A DNA stretch of 13,027 nt from Actinomycetota bacterium (GCA_005883365.1 VAXA01000055.1:1-13027); one strand, 5' to 3'. Shown: positions 1 through 10,500, counted from the stretch's first letter. Numbers and translations are program-made. The notes: generated by a model not told the origin, from the letters alone.

Positions 1-412
<412 letters not shown>

Positions 413-742
413 CTATGCGGCCAGTAGCCGCTCGTGCTTGCGTTGTTCCCACTCGACCCAGCCGAGCTGATCCTCGACCTCGGCGAGCCAGCCGTCGATT
501 GCGGTCCGGAGCTCCGGCTCCCGGCGCAGCCGCGCCGCGAAGGCGATGTCGCCGATCCCGAGGCCGAAGCGCCTCCGCAGCTCGGCGAGCGAGCGGAGCT
601 GGTTCAGCTCGCGCAGGCCGTAGAGCCGATACCCGGCCGGCGTGCGCGACGGGACGACGAGCCCGGCCCGCTCGAGATAGCGGAGCATCCGGGCGGACCA
701 GCCGGTGCGGGCGGCGGCGTGACCGACGTGGAGCAGATCCAT
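413..742 (-). CDS. Small MerR-family transcriptional regulator next to ahcY
   Basis: A 109-residue protein with a MerR-type winged helix-turn-helix at about residues 4-42: HVGHAAARTGWSARMLRYLE for the recognition region, then AGLV-PSRTPAGYRLYG for the wing. A helical stretch follows, ending in a short probable coiled coil (about 78-107, LAEVEDQLGWVEWEQRKHERL) like the dimerisation helix of MerR proteins. There is no C-terminal effector domain and no cysteine, so it is not a metal or redox sensor of the classical type; the ligand is unknown. The ATG at 742 has a TAAGG site at 750-754 with seven-base spacing. It lies 23 bases after the methyltransferase stop and 12 bases before ahcY. The position suggests control of the SAM/SAH cycle or of its own operon, which is inference. 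Family assignment is good; function is not known. Confidence 0.85.
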   Translation of the reverse strand: MDLLHVGHAAARTGWSARMLRYLERAGLVVPSRTPAGYRLYGLRELNQLRSLAELRRRFGLGIGDIAFAARLRREPELRTAIDGWLAEVEDQLGWVEWEQRKHERLLAA

Positions 743-750
743 CGCAAGAC

Positions 751-770
751 CTTAACACAGTCGTGTCAAG
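751..770 (-). promoter_or_regulatory. Inverted repeat overlapping the methyltransferase stop codon and the merR Shine-Dalgarno
   Basis: On the minus strand CTTGACAC and GTGTTAAG flank a four-base GACT. As DNA this is a 7/8 inverted repeat, the size expected of a MerR-family operator. As RNA all eight pairs form, with one G-U. The left arm contains the TGA stop of the upstream methyltransferase (766-768), and the right arm contains most of the TAAGG Shine-Dalgarno of merR (750-754). It could therefore be an autoregulatory operator, or a coupling hairpin opened by ribosomes finishing the upstream gene. There is no T-run, so it is not a typical terminator. Confidence 0.5.
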
Positions 771-1515
771 GCTTGCAGCAGCTGATCAAGCCTGGGGTCG
801 TGCGGATCCGGAACGCGCCGTCACGCGTGATGGCGGCTTCGACCATCTCCGCGACCTCCGAAAGGTCGCCGCCGCGGTACGACTCGCTCGACCTGACGTA
901 CGCGAGCACCGGCTCGACCTCGGTCACGACGAGCCCGGTCTCGAACCGCTCGACCCGGACGTCGGCGAAGAACGCCTCGAGCTGCGGCGGGCCGGTCTCG
1001 AGGCCGAACGCCTCGTTGTGCCGCCAGAAGGGCCAGTTGGCCCCGACGAGCGCCTGCAACTCCGCGAAGTGCCCGCGTCCGTTCGTCGCCGCATGCAAGG
1101 TGCCCCCCGGGACGAGGACGCGCCGGATCTCGGCAAACGCCTTCGACCGGTCGGGGACGTGGTACAGCATGTGGTTGGCGAGCACGACGTCGAACGACTC
1201 GTCGGCGAACGGCAACTCCTGCACGTCCGCGACGAAATACTCCGCGCGGTCGCCAAGCACGGCACGCGCCGCCTCGATCATCCCCGGGGAGAAGTCCGCA
1301 AGGGTCAGTTGCCAGCTCGGATCGATCCGCTCGAGGTTCGCGCCCCAGAGCGTGGTCGCCGGCCCGCAACCGACCTCGAGAATCCGCGCCCCGGGGCCTG
1401 GCGCCTCGCGCTCGAAGAGCCACCTGCCCCAGCCGGGATTCGTGGAGAAGCGCGCGTGCAGGCCGATCCGCGCCTGGAGGTTCGCGTCGGTACGGTACTG
1501 CTCCTCGAGGCTCAC
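766..1515 (-). CDS. Class I SAM-dependent methyltransferase (Methyltransf_11/25 type)
   Basis: A 249-residue protein that should transfer a methyl group from SAM to an unknown small molecule or sugar. The Rossmann-fold motifs are clear: motif I ILEVGCGPATTLWG at about 45-58, the acidic end of strand 2 in LTLADFSPGMIEAAR at about 70-84, VADVQELPFADESFDVV at about 95-111, and the post-motif HMLYHVPDR at about 115-123 followed by the RRVLVPGGTL strand. The C-terminal part (LEAFFADVRVERFETGLVV) is the usual variable lid. The reading frame is open upstream to 1704, but homology starts at a GTG at 1515 whose GTGA overlaps the TGA stop of the phosphatase gene, giving a four-base coupled junction. 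It is the only SAM-consuming enzyme in the gene array between metH and ahcY. Substrate cannot be read from the sequence. Confidence 0.9.
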   Translation of the reverse strand: MSLEEQYRTDANLQARIGLHARFSTNPGWGRWLFEREAPGPGARILEVGCGPATTLWGANLERIDPSWQLTLADFSPGMIEAARAVLGDRAEYFVADVQELPFADESFDVVLANHMLYHVPDRSKAFAEIRRVLVPGGTLHAATNGRGHFAELQALVGANWPFWRHNEAFGLETGPPQLEAFFADVRVERFETGLVVTEVEPVLAYVRSSESYRGGDLSEVAEMVEAAITRDGAFRIRTTPGLISCCKP

Positions 1516-2243
1516 GCCTCGCCCCGCAGGCGCGCGACGAGCCGGTCGAGCGCGCGCTCGTCGGCGCCCGCGCCGAGGAGAAACGCCCGGATCCCGTCGC
1601 TCCGCTCGATCTCCTCGAGCACCTCCGCGAGGGTTCGCCCGGCCGGCTGCAGGATCCGACGCCGCCGCTCGCGCTCTCGCTCGTCGGGCGCCTCCGCGAG
1701 CCACTCGTCGTTGTGCGGCGCCCAGCTCTCGTCGCTCAGTGCGTGGTCCGCGGCGATCACGTCCGGTTCGACGCCTGCGAGCCAGAGCGCCATCCCACAG
1801 GCGATGCCGGTGCGGTCGCGCCCCCCGGCGCAGTGGATCGCAGCCGGCGGCTCTGCGTCGCCAAGCGCCGTGAGCGCCCGGGCGAGCGAACGGCGGTAGG
1901 AGTCGGCGAGCGCGAGGTACGCCTCACGCATCGATGGCCACTCCCATGCAGCACGCACGGGACGCGGATCCATCGCCTGGCGCACCACCGGAACCGGCAG
2001 CGGCTCGAACTCGTCCTCGCTGTCCTCGCGCTCGGGCCGCAGATCGACGATCAGCGAGACGCCGTAGTCGACGAGCGCACGGCGCCCGGTCTCGCTCAGT
2101 CCCGGCAGCCAGTCGGCCCGGACGACGACGCGGTACGCGGTCTCGCCACCGTCGGCGAGCGGCAGCCCGCCGAGATCGCGGACGTTGACGCACCCGTCCC
2201 AGCGGAGGATCCGGTCAGGCCTCGCTGGTGCCTTCACGTCCAT
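1512..2243 (-). CDS. Tyrosine-phosphatase-like protein (Y_phosphatase3 family)
   Basis: A 243-residue protein with the P-loop phosphatase signature HCAGGRDRTG at about residues 137-146, matching HCxxGxxRTG with catalytic Cys138 and phosphate-binding Arg144. The N-terminal NVRDLGG (about 20-26) and the central SLIVDLRPERE (about 63-73) are typical of the bacterial tyrosine/serine phosphatase family also called Y_phosphatase3. No signal peptide or membrane segment is seen, so it is probably cytoplasmic. The ATG at 2243 is preceded by GAGG at 2250-2253 with good spacing; it overlaps the cupin gene by 29 bases. The frame is open up to 2408 but that extension is low-complexity shadow sequence. Lying in the same array as ugd, it could dephosphorylate a sugar-pathway enzyme or a phosphosugar; its substrate is not known. 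Confidence 0.9.
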   Translation of the reverse strand: MDVKAPARPDRILRWDGCVNVRDLGGLPLADGGETAYRVVVRADWLPGLSETGRRALVDYGVSLIVDLRPEREDSEDEFEPLPVPVVRQAMDPRPVRAAWEWPSMREAYLALADSYRRSLARALTALGDAEPPAAIHCAGGRDRTGIACGMALWLAGVEPDVIAADHALSDESWAPHNDEWLAEAPDERERERRRRILQPAGRTLAEVLEEIERSDGIRAFLLGAGADERALDRLVARLRGEA

Positions 2244-2622
2244 ACCGGTCCTCGAGCCGGACGACGTCGTCGAGATGGGGCGTCGAGACCTCGAGGATCG
2301 TCGTGTCCTCCAGCGCGGTGACGCGATGGACGGTTCCGGGCCGGAAGCGGAAGCACGCGCCGGCGGTGACGACCTCCTCGTCGAGCGCCTCCTGGCCCGC
2401 CTCGCCAAGCTCCACGCGCGCGCGGCCGCTCTGGACGTACCAGCTCTCGTCTTTCTCCCGGTGAAACTGGAGCGAGAGCGACTCGCCCGCCCGCACGAAG
2501 AGCATCTTCCCTACGTACGCGTCGGCGTGAGCCCAGATCAGCTCCCAGCCCCAGGGCTTCTCGACCCGCCGCGACTCGAAGGCGAAGCGGTCGAGGGAGC
2601 CGTAGTTCGGACTGTCCAGCAT
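2215..2622 (-). CDS. Cupin-fold protein related to mannose-6-phosphate isomerase / ManC C-terminal domain
   Basis: A 135-residue single cupin. It shows VEKPWGWELIW near residues 20-30, the opening typical of type II phosphomannose isomerase domains, then cupin motif 1 GESLSLQFHREKDESWYV at about 46-63 (likely metal ligands His54 and Glu59) and motif 2 PGTVHRV at about 95-101 (His99). In bifunctional ManC proteins this module is fused behind a nucleotidyltransferase; here the nucleotidyltransferase is the immediately preceding separate gene. The start chosen is the ATG at 2622, which shares one base with the upstream TGA stop (TGATG), implying translational coupling; a GTG at 2649 is in frame but less likely. 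Isomerase activity is possible but not proven; it may act on another sugar phosphate or nucleotide sugar. Confidence 0.87.
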   Translation of the reverse strand: MLDSPNYGSLDRFAFESRRVEKPWGWELIWAHADAYVGKMLFVRAGESLSLQFHREKDESWYVQSGRARVELGEAGQEALDEEVVTAGACFRFRPGTVHRVTALEDTTILEVSTPHLDDVVRLEDRYGREGTSEA

Positions 2623-3329
2623 CACGCCAGCTGCTTCTGCGGCCGCCACTCGGGATGCGCCTCCATGAAGTCGCCGGCGCGGCGAAGGTCCTTCGGTGTG
2701 TTCACTGTGAGCCAGACACCGTCGTGGCGGTGCGCATGCAGCCTCCGCTCGCGCGCGAGCTGCGGAAACGTCGACTGCTCGTGGTCGCCCTTCTCGGGCA
2801 GAAGCGCGAGCGCCTCTTCGCCGAGGACGTAGACGCCCGAGTTGACCCAGTGCTCGAGCAGCGGCGCCTCGCGGAAGCCGGTGATCGTGCCGTCATCCTC
2901 GACCTCGACGACGCCGAACGGGGAGCGCACCTGGGCGATGACGAGCGTCGCAGCCGCGCCGCTCCCTTCGTGCTCGCTGAGGAGAGCGCGGAAGTCGACG
3001 TCGAGGAGCTCGTCGCCGTTGAGCGCCAGCACCGGCCCCTCCTCCTGGCGCCGCGTCGCCGCGAGACGGAGGCCGCCGCCGCGACCGAGCGGCTCGTCCT
3101 CCCCCACTGCCTCGACCTCGGCGCCCAGCCCGGAGAGCGCCTGGAGGAACGCTTCCTCGTCCCCGGCGCGGCACGCGACGATGACGCGCGTCACGCCGCA
3201 CTCGACGAGGCGCGAGACCCCATACCCAGCGAGCGGGAAGCCCGCGACCGGCACGAGCGGCTTCGGCAGCCCCTGCGCCGCGTCGCCCAGCCGCTCGGCC
3301 CTGCCGCCGCCGAGCACCAATGCCTCCAT
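2622..3329 (-). CDS. Sugar-1-phosphate nucleotidyltransferase (NTP_transferase family)
   Basis: A 235-residue cytoplasmic enzyme expected to join a sugar 1-phosphate to an NTP, releasing pyrophosphate. The nucleotide-binding loop reads LVLGGGRAERLG at about 4-15 and is followed by the conserved LPKPLVPVAG at about 21-30. The metal-binding acidic motif is LALNGDELLDVDF at about 101-113, and the sugar-side segment VNSGVYVL lies further on, before the C-terminal WLTVNTPKDLRRA typical of RmlA/mannose-1-phosphate guanylyltransferase-like proteins. It is short, with no left-handed beta-helix or fused isomerase; the cupin that would complete a ManC-like pair is encoded next. The ATG at 3329 overlaps the ugd stop by one base (TGATG). 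Whether the product is GDP-mannose, a dTDP-sugar or a UDP-sugar cannot be decided. Confidence 0.9.
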   Translation of the reverse strand: MEALVLGGGRAERLGDAAQGLPKPLVPVAGFPLAGYGVSRLVECGVTRVIVACRAGDEEAFLQALSGLGAEVEAVGEDEPLGRGGGLRLAATRRQEEGPVLALNGDELLDVDFRALLSEHEGSGAAATLVIAQVRSPFGVVEVEDDGTITGFREAPLLEHWVNSGVYVLGEEALALLPEKGDHEQSTFPQLARERRLHAHRHDGVWLTVNTPKDLRRAGDFMEAHPEWRPQKQLA

Positions 3330-4669
3330 CAGGCGTTCAGCTCGCGGTCGCGCGACGGCTGCGGGCTGCCGTTCACTCCGCCGGGCGTCGCGTGGCTGGG
3401 GCGTCCGATCGCCTCGTACTCGAAGCCGGCGGCCGCCGCCGCCGCGGGATCGAGGAGGTTCCGGCCGTCGACGATCAGAGGCCTGGCCATCGCCTCCCGC
3501 ACCTCGGCGCTCACGATGTCCCGCAGCTCCGGCCACTCCGTCACGATCACCGCAGCGTCGGCGTCGCGCACGGCCTCGAGGACGGAAGCGCAGATCTCGA
3601 CTCCCTGCAGGTCGGCCGGCCGCGCCACCGGATCCCAAGCCCGCACCTCGGCGCCCTCCGCGAGCAGCCGATAGGCGATGACCCGGCTCGGCGCCTCGCG
3701 CATGTCGTCCGTGTTCGGCTTGAACGCCAACCCGAGCAGCGCTACGGTGCACCCGCGCAAGCCGCCAAGCCGCTGCTGGAGCTTCTGCACCACCCGCCGC
3801 TTCTGGAGCTCGTTCACCTCCCACACCGCCTGCAGGAGCAGGAACGGATAACCCGAGTTGCCGGCCAGCTGCTTCAGCGCGGTCACATCTTTCGGGAAAC
3901 AGGAACCGCCGAATCCAATCCCGGCCCGGAAGAAGTGCGGCCCGAGCCGGTGGTCGAGGCCGACGCCGCGCGCGACCTCGACGACGTCGGCGCCGACCAG
4001 CTCGCAGACGTTCGCGATCTCATTGATGAAGCTGATGCGCGTCGAGAGAAACGCGTTGGAGGCCAGTTTCACGAGCTCGGCCGAGGCGACGTCCATGTGG
4101 AGGAACTCCGTCTCGATCCCGTGGTGGAGATCGACGACGCGCTCGGCGTCGGCGGACTTGGCGGCTCCGACCACGACGCGGTCGGGGTGCATGAAGTCCC
4201 TGACCGCTGTTCCCTCGGCGGTGAACTCCGGGTTCGAGACGTAGCCGACGTTCTCGAGGCCGCGCGCATCGAGCCGCGCGCGAACGTGCTCGCCCGTCCC
4301 GACCGGGACGGTGCTCTTCATCACGAGGAGCGGCCGGCCCGGTACGTCCTCCGGGATTTCGTCCACGACCGTCCACACGGCGGAGAGGTCGGCGTCGCCG
4401 GAGTACGTCGGCGGCGTCCCGACGGCGACGTAGAGGAAGTCGGCGCCGGCGACCGCCTCGCGAACGTCGAGCGTGAACGAGATCCGGTCGCGACACCGCT
4501 CGAGCACCTCGTCGAGCCCGGGCTCGTGGATCGGCACCTCACCGGCCTGCAGCCGCTCGATGCGCTCGGGCAGGACGTCGCGGACGACGACCTCGTGGCC
4601 GAGATCCGCGAAGCACGCGCCGGTGACGAGACCGACGTAGCCGGCCCCGAAGATCCCGATCCTCGCCAC
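3329..4669 (-). CDS. ugd: UDP-glucose 6-dehydrogenase
   Basis: Ugd oxidises UDP-glucose to UDP-glucuronate with two NAD+, supplying uronic acids for surface polysaccharides. The 446-residue length is standard. The NAD-binding Rossmann motif GAGYVG is at 8-13 and is followed by VTGACFADLGHEV. Further landmarks are YVAVGTPP at about 80-87, SNPEFTAEG at about 145-153, the helix LVKLASNAFLSTRISFINE at about 199-217 with Lys201 and Asn205, the catalytic loop GFGGSCFPKD with nucleophile Cys257, and LGLAFKPNTDDMREAPS at about 312-328. A short hydrophilic tail rich in Gly, Pro and Ser ends the protein. It starts at GTG 4669, 21 bases after the LCP stop, and couples by TGATG to the nucleotidyltransferase. 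Identification is certain at family level; closely related UDP-sugar dehydrogenases (for example UDP-ManNAc or UDP-GalNAc types) are less likely because of the motif set. Confidence 0.96.
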   Translation of the reverse strand: MARIGIFGAGYVGLVTGACFADLGHEVVVRDVLPERIERLQAGEVPIHEPGLDEVLERCRDRISFTLDVREAVAGADFLYVAVGTPPTYSGDADLSAVWTVVDEIPEDVPGRPLLVMKSTVPVGTGEHVRARLDARGLENVGYVSNPEFTAEGTAVRDFMHPDRVVVGAAKSADAERVVDLHHGIETEFLHMDVASAELVKLASNAFLSTRISFINEIANVCELVGADVVEVARGVGLDHRLGPHFFRAGIGFGGSCFPKDVTALKQLAGNSGYPFLLLQAVWEVNELQKRRVVQKLQQRLGGLRGCTVALLGLAFKPNTDDMREAPSRVIAYRLLAEGAEVRAWDPVARPADLQGVEICASVLEAVRDADAAVIVTEWPELRDIVSAEVREAMARPLIVDGRNLLDPAAAAAAGFEYEAIGRPSHATPGGVNGSPQPSRDRELNA

Positions 4670-4690
4670 GGCCCTAGGGTACTTCGCTGG

Positions 4691-6691
4691 TCAGCGGCCC
4701 AGCGGCGCGAGGCTCTTCGCAATGGCGAGCATCGACGAGTTCGAGAGCTGGTTGAGAATCGTGTTCACGACCCAGTAGCTCGCCTTCGGCGTGCGCAGGA
4801 CGACCATCTGGATCGCGCCTCCAGTCGTGTACAGCAAGAACTTCCGGTGGTGGTAGACGAACTGGTCGGTGGGGTTCGCGAGGATCGGCGCCGAGGTCCA
4901 GTCCGTCTCCTCGATCTGCCAGTACTGGTTCCCGCTCGGCAGGACGAAGCTCAGCGCGACCTCGTGTCTGTGCTTGACCGGCTTGAAGACGCGAACTCCT
5001 TCCTGGCTGGAAAGCTGCGAGTACTGGGCGATCCGGTGCGGTGCATAGACCGGGAAGTGCACCCTGTGCGCGAGGCCGCGGAGCCTGGGCGCGGTCGCCG
5101 AGAGCCCGGGGCTTACCTGCGCCGGGGTAGGCGGCGGCAGCTTCACCCGGTGCGGGACGACGAGCTTGCCGCCGAAGCTCGAGCCGACGGTGACGATCGT
5201 CAACGGGTTGCCGGCCTCCTTCGCGTAGGCGGCGATTGCGGTGGTCATCTGCGCAACGTGGCTGTGCGGGCCGAACAGCGGACGGAGCTGCTGCGCCGCC
5301 TGTTTCGCGTCCGGCTGGACCGGGTCGTAGTACACGGTCGTGTCGCGCTCGACGGTGGGCGCGTTGGCCGCCACGGTCGGGGGCAGCGTCTTCGTCACAT
5401 AACCGCGTTGGGTCAACAGATACGTGGTGTTCGACGCCTCGCCGGCAACATGGCCGGCGTTGAGGACGAGGACCGAGACGTGCGACTTCGGCAGCGGGTG
5501 CTTCTTCTTCGTGCTGGGCTTCTTCCGGTGCCCGAGGAGCTGGGCACTGAGGCGCTTCGGCTCGGTGATGTCCGGCTTGAGGAAGTTGTGGACTGCGGCG
5601 GCGATCGCACCCGCCGGAGCAGATTCCACGTCAGCGCCACCCGCCGTGACGAAGTAGTGGAAATCCTGAATCGGAATCTGGTTCCGGAAGAGGTGGCCGG
5701 GCGGTAGGTGGTAGGCGATGCCGAGATAGGACTCCAACTCGCTGAGCGACACCTGCCCGCCGCCAGCCTTGACGTACTCGAGGTTGTTCTTCAGGACGTG
5801 GATGAGCTTGGGCAGCTCGAGAGGGAGCTTCGAGAGCGAGAGCTGCGTCCGCAGCCGGGACTTCAGGGCCTCGATGAACAGCTGCTGCCGTCCTGTCCGG
5901 TAGATGTCGCTGTCGAAGTGGCGGAAGCGGACATACGACAGCGCCTGGCCTCCGTCGAGCTTCTGGTAGCCCGGGTGGAGGTTGATCGCCGACGTGCCGG
6001 TGTGCGGGGCGATGAAGTAGCGGCGGTCGACGTTCAGGTACACGCCGTGCAGCTGGTTGACGAGCTGCTTGAAGGCATGGAAGTCGAGCGTGATCAGATA
6101 GTTGATGGGCAGGTGCGTCAGGTGCTCGACGGTGTTGAGCGTCGCGGACGGGCCGTTGTTGCCGGGACAGATCGACCACGCGGAGTTGATCCCGCTCTGC
6201 GTGTAGACGACATCGCCGTGGCAGTAGATGTTCACGTAGAGGTCGCGCGGGAACGAGAGCAGCGACAGCGTGTGGTTCGTCGGGTCCGCGCGGACGAGCA
6301 TCAGGGTGTCGGAGTTGGAGCCGACGAGAGACTTCGTCCCGGTGCCGGCGCGGTGGTCGTAGCCGGCGATCAGGGCGATTGCAGGTTGAGATGGGGACTT
6401 GAGCACCTGCAGTTTGCTCCCGGCCTCGACCGTGGGCTTGTCCTTCGCCTTGAGCGCGGCCACCGACTCATGGGTGTAGAGGTAGAGCCCGCCCGCCGCG
6501 CCGGCGCCGAGCACGGCTACGGCGAGCACGAGCCAGCCGAAGCCGCGCAGGAGGAGGCCGATCAGCGACCCGCGCGGCGGGTCGGGCTGCCGGTACCGGG
6601 TGATCGGGCCGAAAAGGGGCGGCGCGGCCGAATGCCCGTTGCCGTTGGGCCCGGCAGCCTGCCCGATTCCGCGCTTCAGAGTGGTCCGCAT
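4691..6691 (-). CDS. LytR-CpsA-Psr (LCP) family glycopolymer transferase with LytR_C domain and an extra C-terminal module
   Basis: LCP proteins sit in the membrane and transfer lipid-linked anionic glycopolymers to peptidoglycan outside the cell. The 666 residues show a polar cytoplasmic N-terminus, one membrane helix at about 43-73, then the LCP catalytic domain at about 105-285: NSDTLMLVRADP (126-137), SLLSFPRDLYVNI (143-155, Arg149 and Asp150) and YVRFRHFDSDIYRTGRQQ (253-270) with the arginines that hold the polyprenyl pyrophosphate. A Lys-rich linker (about 389-402) leads to a LytR_C domain starting HVSVLVLNAG at about 404. A further 130-residue C-terminal module of unknown family begins near 535. 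The ATG at 6691 has no clear ribosome site; a GC-only hairpin stands just upstream. Its place before ugd fits surface-polymer attachment. Confidence 0.95.
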   Translation of the reverse strand: MRTTLKRGIGQAAGPNGNGHSAAPPLFGPITRYRQPDPPRGSLIGLLLRGFGWLVLAVAVLGAGAAGGLYLYTHESVAALKAKDKPTVEAGSKLQVLKSPSQPAIALIAGYDHRAGTGTKSLVGSNSDTLMLVRADPTNHTLSLLSFPRDLYVNIYCHGDVVYTQSGINSAWSICPGNNGPSATLNTVEHLTHLPINYLITLDFHAFKQLVNQLHGVYLNVDRRYFIAPHTGTSAINLHPGYQKLDGGQALSYVRFRHFDSDIYRTGRQQLFIEALKSRLRTQLSLSKLPLELPKLIHVLKNNLEYVKAGGGQVSLSELESYLGIAYHLPPGHLFRNQIPIQDFHYFVTAGGADVESAPAGAIAAAVHNFLKPDITEPKRLSAQLLGHRKKPSTKKKHPLPKSHVSVLVLNAGHVAGEASNTTYLLTQRGYVTKTLPPTVAANAPTVERDTTVYYDPVQPDAKQAAQQLRPLFGPHSHVAQMTTAIAAYAKEAGNPLTIVTVGSSFGGKLVVPHRVKLPPPTPAQVSPGLSATAPRLRGLAHRVHFPVYAPHRIAQYSQLSSQEGVRVFKPVKHRHEVALSFVLPSGNQYWQIEETDWTSAPILANPTDQFVYHHRKFLLYTTGGAIQMVVLRTPKASYWVVNTILNQLSNSSMLAIAKSLAPLGR

Positions 6692-6698
6692 ACGAGAT

Positions 6699-6717
6699 CG
6701 GCGCCACCCAGGCGCCG
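6699..6717 (-). other. GC-only hairpin in the metH-LCP gap
   Basis: The arms CGGCGCC and GGCGCCG form seven perfect pairs around a five-base loop (TGGGT on the minus strand). It lies in the 40-base gap between the metH stop and the LCP start, seven bases before the ATG, where the ribosome site should be. No T-tract follows, so it is not a classical terminator; it could damp read-through, stabilise an mRNA end, or limit LCP translation. Confidence 0.4.
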
Positions 6718-6731
6718 CAGCCGAGGATAGC

Positions 6732-10403
<3,672 letters not shown>

Positions 10404-10410
10404 GCTTGGT

Positions 10411-10416
10411 CTCCTT
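10411..10416 (-). promoter_or_regulatory. metH: metH ribosome binding site
   Basis: AAGGAG on the minus strand ends seven bases before the GTG at 10403 and fixes this non-ATG start. It is the best Shine-Dalgarno in the window. A nearby CTC (minus strand, 10420-10422) could pair with its GAG, a weak possibility for masking. Confidence 0.8.
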
Positions 10417-10422
10417 ACAGAG

Positions 10423-10500
10423 GCCCGGGAGCGGTGCTCTCGGGCGCTTTAGGCGTTTGTTGACCCGGTCGCCAAGCTGCCTGTCAAAGCTCTCCGGTGT
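10423..10500 (-). promoter_or_regulatory. Structured metH leader; possible H-type pseudoknot riboswitch followed by a hairpin
   Basis: On the minus strand, CCGG at 10494-10497 can pair with CCGG at 10465-10468. Crossing this stem, GCTTT (10486-10490) can pair with AAAGC (10446-10450) and GGCG (10470-10473) with CGCC (10452-10455). An A-rich loop, GTCAACAAA, joins the stems, and TAAA follows the inner stem. This is the topology of SAM-II-class riboswitches, and metH is a natural target. Directly after comes a strong hairpin, GCCCGAGAGC / GCTCCCGGGC at 10423-10445 (nine of ten pairs, three-base loop), then the Shine-Dalgarno. A TANNNT-like box, TAGCGT at 10508-10513, could start transcription near 10501. 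The pairings are seen; the riboswitch call is inference, and TTGAC/GTCAA offers a competing nested stem. Primary-sequence agreement with SAM-II is partial at best. Confidence 0.35.

Noticed and set aside
751..770. Rho-independent terminator after the methyltransferase gene
   Set aside because: The stem is AT-mixed and short, no T-run follows, and merR starts nine bases later.
1516..1704. Upstream extension of the methyltransferase frame to 1704
   Set aside because: The extra 63 residues are Arg/Ala/Gly-rich and overlap the phosphatase C-terminus; the GTG at 1515 is at the start of homology-like sequence and in a GTGA junction.
415..1899. Two long plus-strand open frames opposite merR, the methyltransferase and the phosphatase
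   Set aside because: Low-complexity Arg/Ala/Pro translations with no motif, opposite genes with clear catalytic signatures.
3320..5707. Plus-strand open frame of 795 codons antisense to ugd and the LCP gene
   Set aside because: It mirrors two well-supported minus-strand genes and crosses their junction; the translation is Arg/Asp/Val-rich without any domain, as expected of a GC-rich shadow frame.
10460..10487. TTGAC-type -35 boxes on both strands as divergent promoters
   Set aside because: The two boxes point towards each other rather than away, and neither has a fitting -10 box at 16-19 bases.
10404..10500. SAM-I, SAM-IV or cobalamin riboswitch before metH
   Set aside because: The conserved cores expected for these (for example the SAM-I kink-turn region or the B12 box) are not visible, and the leader is too short for a cobalamin element.
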